From: Bacteroidales bacterium
Lineage (GTDB): Bacteria > Bacteroidota > Bacteroidia > Bacteroidales > Muribaculaceae
Assembly (NCBI GenBank): GCA_019416425.1
Contig: DXXK01000076.1
Span: forward strand, 1 to 62,334
Reading direction: 5' to 3'
DNA: 62,334 bases
Shown: positions 52,293-60,771 of the stretch, piece after piece
Position numbering within the stretch: the stretch's first letter is position 1
Layout: every line of letters starts with the position of its first letter
The notes under the pieces: model-generated
Database searches by the model: none
The model's input: the letters and a program-made list of their open reading frames with translations, nothing else
Told to the model about the DNA's origin: nothing
Translations under genes and position numbers: made by a program

Positions 52293-53102
52293 TTACAGGA
52301 CGATTCTCTCCGCGCTTACCGGCTCGCCGATGAACAGCGACGCCAGCGGATTGAACTTCTCGGTCGATTCCGTGGTGCTGTACCTTACGGTGCCGTTCTT
52401 GGTGCAGCGGCAGTCTATCTCCGGATGGCGATGCAGATAATCCTTCAGACTCGCCGCCACCAGGTCGCCCTGGGGAACGATATTGATGTCCTGCGGTGCG
52501 TACTTCCGGATTTTCGGCAACAGTATCGGATAATGAGTGCATCCTAACACAAGCGTGTCGATTTCCGGATCCTGTTCCAGTATCCGGTCGAGATATTTCC
52601 TGACAAACCAGTCAGCTCCGTCATTCTGCGCCTCGCCGCATTCAACGAGATATACCCACATGGGACAAGCCTGCTCGGTGATGGTGATGTCGGGATGGAT
52701 CTTGGCGATCTCCATACGGTAGCTGTGGCTGTTGACGGTTCCCGGAGTGGCCAGCAGTCCCACATGTCGGCTTTTGGTTATGTCGCCCACATCCTCCACC
52801 GTAGGACGGATCACGCCCAGAACCCGACGGTCGGGCCAGCGGTCGGGCAGTACGTTCTGCTGGATGGAGCGCAGGGCCTTGGCCGAGGCCGTGTTGCACG
52901 CCAGAATCACCAGCGGGCATCCCTGCTCGAACAGATGCTCCACGGCCTGGCGTGTGAAATCGTAGACGATGTCGAAACTGCGTGTTCCGTAGGGCGCGCG
53001 GGCGTTGTCGCCCAGATACAGAAAATCGTATTCAGGCAGTTTGTCCCGAAATTGTTTCAGAATGGTCAATCCTCCGTAGCCGGAGTCGAATACACCGATC
53101 AT
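52293..53102 (-). CDS. murI: Glutamate racemase
   Basis: MurI makes D-glutamate for peptidoglycan. The 269-residue product has GVFDSGYGGLTIL at the start and both catalytic cysteines in their motifs: LVILACNTASAKAL (Cys69) and VLGCTHYPIL (Cys188). Length is typical. A hairpin with T-run lies 17 bases before its start, between it and the skp gene, so expression must rely on read-through of that hairpin or on an undetected promoter. The neighbours are envelope genes, in line with its role. Confidence 0.94.
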   Translation of the reverse strand: MIGVFDSGYGGLTILKQFRDKLPEYDFLYLGDNARAPYGTRSFDIVYDFTRQAVEHLFEQGCPLVILACNTASAKALRSIQQNVLPDRWPDRRVLGVIRPTVEDVGDITKSRHVGLLATPGTVNSHSYRMEIAKIHPDITITEQACPMWVYLVECGEAQNDGADWFVRKYLDRILEQDPEIDTLVLGCTHYPILLPKIRKYAPQDINIVPQGDLVAASLKDYLHRHPEIDCRCTKNGTVRYSTTESTEKFNPLASLFIGEPVSAERIVL

Positions 53103-53117
53103 AATCTTAGGTTCAAA

Positions 53118-53151
53118 TAAAAAAGCGAGACAGCAGGGTCTCGCTTTTTAT
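53118..53151 (-). terminator. Hairpin between skp-like gene and murI
   Basis: AAAAAGCGAGAC (53120-53131) pairs with GTCTCGCTTTTT (53138-53149), loop AGCAGG. On the minus strand it is followed by TTTTTTATTTG. It ends the skp transcript, at least partly, and is 17 bases from the murI start. Confidence 0.8.
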
Positions 53152-53171
53152 GTTATCGATATGGGGATATC

Positions 53172-53687
53172 TTATTTCAGACCCAGCTTGGCCTTGACGG
53201 CCGGGGTGATGTCCTCGACAGGCGAGGCGTAGTAGTAGGTCAGCTGCGGATTGTAATCCTGTACCAGCGAGTAGTTGCCCTCCTTGCCGACTGCCTCGAT
53301 GGCGGTGCGGATCTTCTGGACGATGGGAGCCATCAGCTCCTGCTGCATCTTGGCCAGATCCTGCTGAGCGCTCTGCTCGAACTGGGCCATCTTCTGCTGA
53401 TAGTCGTTCAGCTCGCGGGTCTTGCGGTCCTTGATGGCCTGCAGCTCGTCGGGCTTCATGGCCTGGTACTCATCGTAGAGACGCTTCATCTCCTCGCCGA
53501 GTTTCTGGTATTCGGTCTCGTATTTCTTGGAAGCCTCGCCCAGCTTGGTTTCGGCGGCTGTGCGCTCCGGCATGGCCTGGATGATGGTGGTCACGTCCAC
53601 CAGACCGATCTTGATAACCTGGGCTGTGGCGCCGATGCAGGGCAGGGCCATCAGTACGGCCAGGGTCAGGAAAATTTTCTTGAACAT
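53172..53687 (-). CDS. OmpH/Skp-like periplasmic chaperone, second copy
   Basis: A 171-residue precursor with a signal peptide (MFKKIFLTLAVLMALPCIGA), a short beta start (IKIGLVDVTTIIQAMPE) and a long helical arm with alternating charged and hydrophobic residues (LGEEMKRLYDEYQAMKPDEL), then the closing beta part. Skp trimers hold unfolded outer-membrane proteins for BamA. It follows a paralogue and has its own promoter whose -33 lies inside that gene. Confidence 0.88.
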   Translation of the reverse strand: MFKKIFLTLAVLMALPCIGATAQVIKIGLVDVTTIIQAMPERTAAETKLGEASKKYETEYQKLGEEMKRLYDEYQAMKPDELQAIKDRKTRELNDYQQKMAQFEQSAQQDLAKMQQELMAPIVQKIRTAIEAVGKEGNYSLVQDYNPQLTYYYASPVEDITPAVKAKLGLK

Positions 53688-53746
53688 TTTCTTATTTCTG
53701 ATTTTTTTGGTTTTCTGAAAACAGTTGACTATTGCCGTTCAGACGA

Positions 53747-53777
53747 CAAAGTTACGACTTTTATTTGGAATAGCCAA
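53747..53777 (-). promoter_or_regulatory. Promoter of the second skp-like gene
   Basis: Minus-strand TTG (53777-53775), 20-base spacer, TAACTTTG (53754-53747). The -33 element is within the last codons of the first skp-like gene. Predicted leader about 53 bases. Confidence 0.65.
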
Positions 53778-54276
53778 GTTTTGCAAGCACCTCGTTGCTC
53801 ACATCTATACGCGGCGAGGCGAAAACTATGCTCTGCGAGCTGGCGCGGTCAAAGATCGTCTGGTACCCCTTCTCCTCGGCCACGGCCTTGACGGCGTTGT
53901 AGACATCCTCCTGGATCGGCTTCATCAGCGACTGACGCTTCTTGTACAGCTCGCCTTCCGGACCGAAGTATTTGTAGCGAAGGTCCTTCGCCTCGTTCTC
54001 CTTGGCCACGATCTCCTCCTCGCGCTTCTTCTTCTGGTCATCGGTCAGGAACACCATGTCGGCCTCGTAGTTCTTGTACATCGTCTCGGCCTCCTTGCTC
54101 AGGTTGGACACTTCTTTTTCCCACCGCTGCGACACCTGGTTCAGCTGTTCGTTGGCCATCTCGTAGGCCGGTACGTTACGCAGGATGTACTGCATGTCCA
54201 CCAGAGCGAACTTCTGGGCCGACATCCCGCATGCGGTGGCTGCGATCACGCAGAGCGTTATGATAAACTTCTTCAT
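53761..54276 (-). CDS. OmpH/Skp-like periplasmic chaperone, first copy
   Basis: A 171-residue precursor with a signal peptide (MKKFIITLCVIAATACGMSA), the start KFALVDMQYILRNVPAYEMA typical of OmpH proteins, and a long coiled-coil arm (SKEAETMYKNYEADMVFL). It lies 88 bases after bamA on the same strand, as in Porphyromonas gingivalis where two ompH-like genes follow the Omp85 gene. The two copies are equal in length but divergent in sequence, so they may serve different clients (inference). Confidence 0.88.
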   Translation of the reverse strand: MKKFIITLCVIAATACGMSAQKFALVDMQYILRNVPAYEMANEQLNQVSQRWEKEVSNLSKEAETMYKNYEADMVFLTDDQKKKREEEIVAKENEAKDLRYKYFGPEGELYKKRQSLMKPIQEDVYNAVKAVAEEKGYQTIFDRASSQSIVFASPRIDVSNEVLAKLGYSK

Positions 54277-54364
54277 AATATTCGGTTTTTGTAGTTATGA
54301 CGATTGACGTCTGTATAAGTTTAACAAATCTGTGTTAATAATGCTTAAACGTCAATCCCTGGTC

Positions 54365-57055
54365 TTAGAATTCCTGTCCCAGCACGAAGTGGATCTGGCT
54401 TCCGCCGCGACGGCCCCAGACCTTGTCGAAACCGTAGGCCCAGTCGATACCCAGGAAGCCCAATACCGACAGGTAGACGCGGGCGCCGACACCGGCCGAG
54501 CGCTTCAGGTCGAACGGGTTGAAGTTCGAGACGGAGTTCCAGCAGTTACCGGCCTCGGCGAAGGCGATGGCGTAGATGGTTGTGGAGGGCTGCAGCAGGA
54601 AGGGGAAGTGGAGCTCGAAGGTGTACTTGGCGTAGGCGTAGCCCTCGTAATTGTTGGGCGTGAAGGCTCCGTTCTCGTAGCCACGCATGCCGACGGTCTC
54701 CGTGGCGTAGGTGTAGGACCCCGTCATGCCGTCGCCACCGAAGTAGTAGGTCTCGAACGGTGTCCGCAGATGCTTGGTCCACGATCCGATCAGACCGAAG
54801 TCGGCGCGCGTCATCATCACGAGCGTCCATTTGCCGTCCGGGTCGGTCAGCGGGGTGAAGGTCTTGCTCTTGAACGTCAGTTTCCAGTAGTCGAGCCACT
54901 TGTACATCTGCGAGGTGGCGTGCTGACGCTGGTCCTCGGTCAGGCTCTGGTCGGTGGACTGCTGCGACAGCAGAGCCCAGTTCTTCCTGCCGAACAGGTT
55001 GGCCGGGGGAGTGCAGGTGAAGTTCAGGCTGAACGACGAGCCGCGGCGTGTATAGATCGGGTTGTCGATACTGTTGCGGCTCAGGCTCAGGCCCAGAGTG
55101 ATGGCGTTGGACGTACCGTTCTGGAACGTCGGGCTTATATACCACCAGTCCTTCAGATAGTACCAGCGGTAACCCAGCATGGCCTGGAACTGGAAGAAGT
55201 CGTCGGGCCATGTGAGGCGCGTACCGAAGCCGATGTTGAATCCCGCTGTCTGCAGGATTTTGTTCGGGTCGTAGGCGTTCATGTACGCGTTGTTGTAGTT
55301 GTTGTAGTTGGTACCGTACGTGTACTGGTTGTAGAATGCGTACTGATAGGCGTTTTGCCACTGCTGGTTGTAGAACGACGAGTTGATACCCGTGGAGCGC
55401 GAGTAGTCGGCCGATACGGAGAGGGAGTTGGGGCGGCTTCCGCCGATCCAGGGATCGAAGAAGGAGATGGCGTAGCTCTGGTAATACTTGGCGTTGGTCT
55501 GCGCCGAGATGGAGAATGTCTGGCCGTCGCCGCGCGGAATGATGCCGCGGTAGGCGTGCGGGTTGAACAGGTTCTTCATCGAGAAGTTGGAGAACGACAG
55601 GGCCACCTGGCCGGTGACGCCGGTCTGGCCCCATCCGAACGACAGCTGGACCTTGTCGTTGGCCTTGGATTCCAGATTGAAGATGATGTCGACGGTTCCG
55701 TCCGACTCGTTCGGCTCGGGACGGATGTCCATGTTCTCGGGGTTGAAGTGGCCGCCCGCTGCTATCTCGCGTGCGGAGCGCATCAGGTCGGACTTGCTGA
55801 ACAGGTCGCCCGGGCGCACGCGCAGCTCGCGGCGGATCACCTTCTCGTACAGCTGGTCGTTGCCGTTGATCACCACGCGGTTGATGCGGGCCTGCGGACC
55901 CTCGATGACGCGCATCTGCAGCGCGATGGAGTCGCCGTGGATGCGCTCCTCGATGGGAACCAGGTTGAAGAACAGGTAGCCGTTGTCCGTGTACAGGCTG
56001 GAAACGGCGTCATCATCCTCGTTGGTGCGCTTGTTCAGCATCTTCTGGTTGTAGACGTCGCCCGGGTACATGCCCAGCACAGCATTAAGCGTCTCCGTGG
56101 GGTAGACGGTGTTGCCCACCCAGTCGATGTCCGAGATGTAGTATTTCTTGCCCTCGTCGATGTCAAGGAAGATGTCGACGGTCTTGTCGTCGAATTTCGC
56201 GATCGAGTCATGGGTGATCTTGGCGTCACGGTAGCCCAGCTCGTTGTACTTGTCGATGATGCGCTGACGGTCGTCGTCGAAGTCCGACTCGACAAACTTC
56301 TTCTGCCTGAACAGCTTGAGCAGGTCGCCGTTCTCGTTGGTCTTCTTCATCACCCACTTCAGCTTGCGGTCCGACAGGACATCGTTGCCCGCGATGTAGA
56401 TCTTGTGGACCTTGACCTTGGCGTTGCGGTTCACGTTCACTGTCAGCACGGCGTGGTTCTCCTTGCTCAGGTCGGGCTGCTGGGTGATTGTGATGATGGC
56501 GTTCTTGAAGCCCTTCTTGCCGTAGTACTGCTCGATAATCTGCTTGGCGCGGTTGATGATGTTGGGGGTCAGCTGCTGGCCCTCCACCATACCCAGACGC
56601 TCCGTCAGGTCCTTCTTCTCGCTGCCCTTGGCGCCCTCGAACCTCATTTCCGACATGCGTGGCTGTTGCTTGAGTTTGATGTCCAGCCACACCTTGTCGC
56701 CGGCGATCTTGTCGACGTTGATCTGTACCTCCGAGTACAGGCCCTGACGCCAGAACCGCTTCACGGCATCCGTGATGTCCTGGCCGGGAAGCTGGATCTT
56801 GTCGCCGATCGACAGCCCGGAGTAGCCGATTACCACATAGTCGTCGGCCGTCTTGAGGCCGGAGGTGCGTATGCCCGCGATCTCGTAGGTCCTGGGCAGC
56901 GGCGAGTAGATGATCTCGGGATTGTACACGGTATCAACCGGCGCAGCTGCCTGCAGCGGCAGATCCAGTAACCCCTGGGCCCGGATGGGCAGGGTCGCTA
57001 TTGTTGTCAGGAGAGCTAACGCGAAAATTCGTGCGATATGATGTAGGGTCTTCAT
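54365..57055 (-). CDS. bamA: Outer-membrane assembly factor BamA (Omp85)
   Basis: BamA inserts beta-barrel proteins into the outer membrane. The 896-residue precursor has a signal peptide, about five POTRA domains (residues about 45-440; e.g. IAGNDVLSDRKLKWVMKKT and VINGNDQLYEKVIRREL), and a C-terminal Omp85 barrel ending in the terminal-Phe signal VLGQEF. Motifs RGGD-like GGDGMTGSYTYATE and GMRGYENGAF belong to the barrel. The frame is open far upstream, but the ATG at 57055 overlaps the uppS stop by 4 bases (ATGA) and gives the signal peptide. Large antisense frames here are shadows. Confidence 0.94.
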   Translation of the reverse strand: MKTLHHIARIFALALLTTIATLPIRAQGLLDLPLQAAAPVDTVYNPEIIYSPLPRTYEIAGIRTSGLKTADDYVVIGYSGLSIGDKIQLPGQDITDAVKRFWRQGLYSEVQINVDKIAGDKVWLDIKLKQQPRMSEMRFEGAKGSEKKDLTERLGMVEGQQLTPNIINRAKQIIEQYYGKKGFKNAIITITQQPDLSKENHAVLTVNVNRNAKVKVHKIYIAGNDVLSDRKLKWVMKKTNENGDLLKLFRQKKFVESDFDDDRQRIIDKYNELGYRDAKITHDSIAKFDDKTVDIFLDIDEGKKYYISDIDWVGNTVYPTETLNAVLGMYPGDVYNQKMLNKRTNEDDDAVSSLYTDNGYLFFNLVPIEERIHGDSIALQMRVIEGPQARINRVVINGNDQLYEKVIRRELRVRPGDLFSKSDLMRSAREIAAGGHFNPENMDIRPEPNESDGTVDIIFNLESKANDKVQLSFGWGQTGVTGQVALSFSNFSMKNLFNPHAYRGIIPRGDGQTFSISAQTNAKYYQSYAISFFDPWIGGSRPNSLSVSADYSRSTGINSSFYNQQWQNAYQYAFYNQYTYGTNYNNYNNAYMNAYDPNKILQTAGFNIGFGTRLTWPDDFFQFQAMLGYRWYYLKDWWYISPTFQNGTSNAITLGLSLSRNSIDNPIYTRRGSSFSLNFTCTPPANLFGRKNWALLSQQSTDQSLTEDQRQHATSQMYKWLDYWKLTFKSKTFTPLTDPDGKWTLVMMTRADFGLIGSWTKHLRTPFETYYFGGDGMTGSYTYATETVGMRGYENGAFTPNNYEGYAYAKYTFELHFPFLLQPSTTIYAIAFAEAGNCWNSVSNFNPFDLKRSAGVGARVYLSVLGFLGIDWAYGFDKVWGRRGGSQIHFVLGQEF

Positions 57056-57819
57056 TCTGATGTGGGTGAGCTTTGTACTTGGTCGGAGGTCATTCCGAAA
57101 CGACGTTCGCGGTTGTGGTACTGCAGCAGAGCCTCGGTGAAATCGGACTCGTCGAAGTCGGGCCACAGTACGGGGGTGAAATAGAGTTCGGCATAGGCGA
57201 TCTGCCATAGGAGGAAGTTCGATATTCGCTGTTCGCCGCCTGTGCGGATCAGCAGGTCCGGATCCGGCATTCCGGCAGTGGCCAGATGGTCGGAGATGAG
57301 ATCCTCGGAGACTGCGTACGGATCCAGCTGGCCGGTGGCGGCCTGCTCGGCTATGCGGCGCACGGCCTCCGTGATTTCCCAGCGCGAGGAATAGCTGAGG
57401 CACAGATTCAGGTTCAGTCCCGTGCAGTCGGCCGTCATGTCGCGGCCTTCGTACAGGTTGCGCTGAACGCTTTCGGGCAGTCGGCCGATGTCGCCCACCA
57501 GGTTGATGTGTACGTTGTTGGCGCGCAGTTCGGGTGCCTCGTGCAGGATGGTCTCGCCGATCAGGTGCATCAGCGTGTCCACCTCGTCGGCGGGCCGGTT
57601 CCAGTTTTCCGTACTGAAGGCGTAGAGGCTCAGGTAGCCTATGCCAAGGTCGGAGGCGAATCGCGTGATCCGGTTCACCGAATTGACGCCTTCCGAGTGA
57701 CCCACGCTGCGTTGCTGCAGCCGTCGGCGCGCCCAGCGCCCGTTGCCGTCCATGATGATGGCAACGTGACGGGGAAGGGATTCAGGCTCGATGCCCGGTA
57801 TGGTGATCTTATGCTCCAT
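57052..57819 (-). CDS. uppS: Undecaprenyl diphosphate synthase (isoprenyl transferase)
   Basis: UppS extends FPP with eight IPP units to give the C55 lipid carrier for peptidoglycan and O-antigen. The 255-residue product has HVAIIMDGNGRWARRR (Asp24 metal site), YLSLYAFSTENWNRP, and DLLIRTGGEQRISNFLLWQ with the conserved RTGGE...R. The start at 57819 is chosen over the longer open frame because it gives the family N-terminus. It overlaps bamA by 4 bases and follows the porG-like gene by 11. Confidence 0.95.
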   Translation of the reverse strand: MEHKITIPGIEPESLPRHVAIIMDGNGRWARRRLQQRSVGHSEGVNSVNRITRFASDLGIGYLSLYAFSTENWNRPADEVDTLMHLIGETILHEAPELRANNVHINLVGDIGRLPESVQRNLYEGRDMTADCTGLNLNLCLSYSSRWEITEAVRRIAEQAATGQLDPYAVSEDLISDHLATAGMPDPDLLIRTGGEQRISNFLLWQIAYAELYFTPVLWPDFDESDFTEALLQYHNRERRFGMTSDQVQSSPTSE

Positions 57820-57830
57820 GTCGTTGTTGT

Positions 57831-58526
57831 CTATTTGTACATCTTCTTTGGCCTGTGGTAGTTGCAGGCCGCGCACCGCTTGCTGAACTCGTAGCTCACC
57901 GTAAAGGTCAGCGTGCTGTACCAGTCCGTGTTCTTCATGAACGCCGACTTGATGCCCTGGGGGTCGTCCAGCGCCGGGCCGTCCAGCTTGTCGGTCAGAG
58001 TTTTTTTCATCAGGAACTCCAGTCCCAGGTTCCACCGTAGCGATGGCTTGTACTTGAAGCCGAAGCCCAGTGGAATTGCCAGCGACATGCCGGTCTTGCC
58101 CTCCGCGCTGTAGGCCACCGCGCTTATGCCCGCCACGATGTACGGCGTCCAGCGCTTCAGCTTGCGGTAGGTCTCGCCCATGCCGTAGTTGAGGAAGTGA
58201 AACTCCACGGTCTCGCCCAGCTCATAGAACGTGGACGAGAACCTGTACGTCTCGTGCGTCGGAAACACGTTAGTCATCTGCGCCGAGTTGCCCCGAAGCG
58301 AGCCGACGTAGAAGTTGGTCTTGAAATTGAACCGGGGGTTCAGTATGTAACGGAACAGGATCTCGGCGTTCCAGCCGGGATTCTGCCACAGGTTGGCGTT
58401 GTTGGCGTCGCCCAGGTAGCCGGTCATGCCGATGCCGCCGCCGATGTCGAAGCGGTAGTCTTCCTGGGCGCGGAGCGAAACCGTGCCGGTCAGCAAGAGG
58501 TATATTACAGCTAATTTCCTGAGCAT
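57831..58526 (-). CDS. porG: PorG-like/DUF6089 outer-membrane protein
   Basis: A 231-residue precursor with a signal peptide and a small outer-membrane beta-barrel of about eight strands (GGGIGMTGYLGDANNANLWQ, VAGISAVAY, LRWNLGLEFLMKKTL). The tail CAACNYHRPKKMYK is Cys-containing. In P. gingivalis the T9SS component PorG is encoded directly upstream of uppS, bamA and two ompH genes, exactly the order here, and DUF6089 proteins match in size. The symbol rests on synteny plus fold, not on an alignment. If right, it helps secrete the C10 peptidases encoded at 6-11 kb. Confidence 0.72.
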   Translation of the reverse strand: MLRKLAVIYLLLTGTVSLRAQEDYRFDIGGGIGMTGYLGDANNANLWQNPGWNAEILFRYILNPRFNFKTNFYVGSLRGNSAQMTNVFPTHETYRFSSTFYELGETVEFHFLNYGMGETYRKLKRWTPYIVAGISAVAYSAEGKTGMSLAIPLGFGFKYKPSLRWNLGLEFLMKKTLTDKLDGPALDDPQGIKSAFMKNTDWYSTLTFTVSYEFSKRCAACNYHRPKKMYK

Positions 58527-58538
58527 CCTGCGGTGTTG

Positions 58539-60035
58539 TCAGATGATTGGTACGAATGTCATGCGTGTCAGCACTCCGCGCCAGATCGTGTCGTAGAGCT
58601 TGCCGTCGGGACCGTAGCCGCCGATCAGGTAGATGTAGGGGCAGTCCCAGCTGATGATGTCGCCGTTAACCTCGTAGCCCATGCGCTGCGGCCTGTTGCT
58701 GACAGGCGTGACGGTCCAGTTGTCGGACAGGTTGGCCGACTTCTTCTCCGAAACCACGATATTGTCGCAGCCCCACATCGCCGGAATGGCCTCGGGCAGC
58801 TGCATCTGGGTGGAGGCCTTCTGCCAGTTCACGCCGTTGTCGTACGATATGTAGACCGTACGGTTCAGCGTGTTGCTCGCCTCGCGGCCGCCGATCAGCA
58901 TCCATACCTTGAACTCGTTGTAGCTCTGGCCTGACAGCGATTTGCGGTAATAGTAGTAGGGGATGATGGAGGGCTGCTCCATGGCGGGCAGGTCGTTGTC
59001 GTCGTTCAGGATGATCCATTCGCTGCCGTCGAAGGCCCATGTGGCACCGCTCAGAGTGTTGTCGGACTTCAGGCCGCCGGCGAAGAATGCCACGGGCGAC
59101 AGCGTCCACTTGTTCTGCAGGGTCACGAAGTTGGAGAATCCGCTCAGTGGAAAGTCGGCGGGTAGCTCCTTCTCGTTCAGGTTGAGTCTGGGATACTGCG
59201 CGAACATATGCTTGCCGTCCTGAGTGCGGATACCAATGATGGTGCTCAGGTATGCGCCGATGATGTTGTCCCACACATGGCCGGTGCCGGTCCATGATTC
59301 ACCCTGGTCGTCGCTGCGCCACAGGTTGTTGTCCGTGTCGAGTAGGTACAGCAAGCCGTCGGCCGCTGTCAGCGACTCGATGCGTGGAGTGAAGGGATAG
59401 TGGACTGTCTGCCGCTTGATGTCGGAGGCGAAGGCATCGTTGGAGAAGGCCGCGGTGTACTGGCCGTCGGCCTCCCGGATCAGCGACAACGCTGTCGGAT
59501 CCTTGATCATTACGGTCTTCTGGGCCAGCGGGGCCGGACGCTGCGAGGGGAGGCGGCGCACAGCCGTCTCGCTCCAGCACAACGAGTCGGCGTACTCCTT
59601 GTGGACGTTAAGCTTGACGTCGTATTTCTTCTCCATCGTTCCCGATTTCAGCAGGATGGTCACCCGGCCTGTGTAGTCGATGGAGTCCGTGGGATTGGCC
59701 TTGTAGTCAAGTCGTTCGGTGCGGGTCGTGCCTCCCTCCATGATCACCAGCACGCTGTCCATGGTGCCGCGGTAGGTGATGTCGGTAACCAGCTTGTTGA
59801 TCTGGGCGCCCGGCTTCAGCGAGTCGGCGTTGTAGATCACTCCGCGTTCCAGGTCGATCGTGAAGTACACCGAGTCGGCTCCCGACGTCAGCTTGTTGGA
59901 GCGCAGTGCAAATTTCGTAATCGCGAACGTGCCGTAGTCTACGTAAGGGGTGACATTGCTCTCCTCGTTGCAGGATGCGAACAACGTCATTAAGGCAACC
60001 AATGCGAAGCCCAGGGTTTTAGATATATATCGCAT
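58539..60035 (-). CDS. DUF6242-like lipoprotein with beta-propeller
   Basis: A 498-residue precursor with a lipoprotein signal (ALMTLFASC|NEES). The first 150 residues form Ig-like strands (GTMEKKYDVKLNVHKEYADS). After them come repeated Trp-containing BNR/Kelch-like blades (LWRSDDQGESWTG, VYISYDNGVNWQKA, YIYLIGGYGPDGKLYDTI), as in the Bacteroidales DUF6242 family found near uppS. Function unknown; a surface or periplasmic scaffold is possible. First gene of the envelope operon, with a consensus promoter upstream. Confidence 0.8.
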   Translation of the reverse strand: MRYISKTLGFALVALMTLFASCNEESNVTPYVDYGTFAITKFALRSNKLTSGADSVYFTIDLERGVIYNADSLKPGAQINKLVTDITYRGTMDSVLVIMEGGTTRTERLDYKANPTDSIDYTGRVTILLKSGTMEKKYDVKLNVHKEYADSLCWSETAVRRLPSQRPAPLAQKTVMIKDPTALSLIREADGQYTAAFSNDAFASDIKRQTVHYPFTPRIESLTAADGLLYLLDTDNNLWRSDDQGESWTGTGHVWDNIIGAYLSTIIGIRTQDGKHMFAQYPRLNLNEKELPADFPLSGFSNFVTLQNKWTLSPVAFFAGGLKSDNTLSGATWAFDGSEWIILNDDNDLPAMEQPSIIPYYYYRKSLSGQSYNEFKVWMLIGGREASNTLNRTVYISYDNGVNWQKASTQMQLPEAIPAMWGCDNIVVSEKKSANLSDNWTVTPVSNRPQRMGYEVNGDIISWDCPYIYLIGGYGPDGKLYDTIWRGVLTRMTFVPII

Positions 60036-60075
60036 GTGTGGTAAAATCTCTGTTTAAATTAGTGCGAATCACCTA

Positions 60076-60106
60076 CAAAATTAGTCATTTATCATTAAAC
60101 AAGCAA
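60076..60106 (-). promoter_or_regulatory. Promoter of the DUF6242-porG-uppS-bamA operon
   Basis: Minus-strand TTG (60106-60104), 20-base spacer, TAATTTTG (60083-60076). Transcription should start near 60069, 34 bases before the ATG at 60035. Confidence 0.72.
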
Positions 60107-60212
60107 ACAAATGTCGAAAAAATGAATTTTGACGGTGTGTCGGCGATAGATACACCTTGAAATAAATAATGAAGTCGTACATAGGAAGCGCATAAAGAAT
60201 TTGTGCATATTG

Positions 60213-60260
60213 TCTGTGATTTTGCCACAGTATATATCTGTGATTTTGCCACAGTATATA
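60213..60260. repeat. Perfect 24-bp tandem duplication with inner palindrome
   Basis: TCTGTGATTTTGCCACAG plus a TATATA linker occurs twice without a mismatch (60213-60236, 60237-60260). Each unit holds CTGTG/CACAG inverted arms. It looks like an operator pair, yet the only gene downstream on either side within a few hundred bases is the DUF6242 operon, which has its own promoter 107 bases away. Confidence 0.8.
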
Positions 60261-60364
60261 AAGGACATAAGCACATAAGTTGACATAAGGCTACGCAGAA
60301 ATTTCCATAAGGGGAGGATCATGGAGCTCAAGCTCGACATAAGGCCATCCGGACTGGTGCAGTT

Positions 60365-60545
60365 TTTTGAGAACGACGCGGAGCCCTTTGCGGCTTTGCG
60401 CGCCACCACACGTGCCTTGCCGGTTCAGCCAAGGCATATGCTATTGCTTTATCCCGTCATGCAGATGACTTTCGGGGCGCGCCGCAAAGCGGGTCATGGC
60501 CTCGGTGCGCTCGGTGGCAGTCACCCGGATGGCTTTGGCCTTTAG
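60365..60545. repeat. GC-rich palindromic dispersed repeat, copy C
   Basis: A shorter copy of the element at 4280 and 5862. GCGGCTTTGCGCGCC is at 60390-60404, followed by CACCACACGTGCC, then the CTATTGCTTTATCCCGTCAT block and a rearranged forward arm (GGCGCGCCGCAAAGC) near 60476-60490. It matches the right-hand part of copy A (4440-4600), including CATGGCCTCGGTG. Confidence 0.72.
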
Positions 60546-60757
60546 GCCAACCTTAATAAATCTTACCATAAAAATTAGTTTAAACAACTTCAATATAAGA
60601 ATATCGGGATATCAAATCGCCAGGGCAGTGCCGGATGCATCCATTATCATTATCCGTTTGCAGACCATATGTCGGTGACCGTCGGCAAGTAGGGCGGCAG
60701 GCATGTTAAAAACGTAAAGAAGACATAATAGATGGTGCGTTCTATTGATTTTTTTAT

Positions 60758-60765
60758 TAACTTTG
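60758..60765 (+). promoter_or_regulatory. -7 element TAACTTTG of the candidate structured RNA
   Basis: TAACTTTG fits TAnnTTTG; a TTG at the exact -33 distance is lacking. Transcription would begin near 60772, at the start of a GC-rich region with hairpin potential (GCCGC/GCGGC). Confidence 0.5.
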
Positions 60766-60771
60766 CAACGG

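Noticed and set aside
54332..56971. 879-residue plus-strand open frame over bamA
   Set aside because: Val/Arg-rich composition without motifs; bamA on the minus strand has full domain structure and coupled start.
60095..60409. 104-residue minus-strand frame
   Set aside because: It runs through the dispersed repeat and the 24-bp duplication, so the peptide is repeat-derived.
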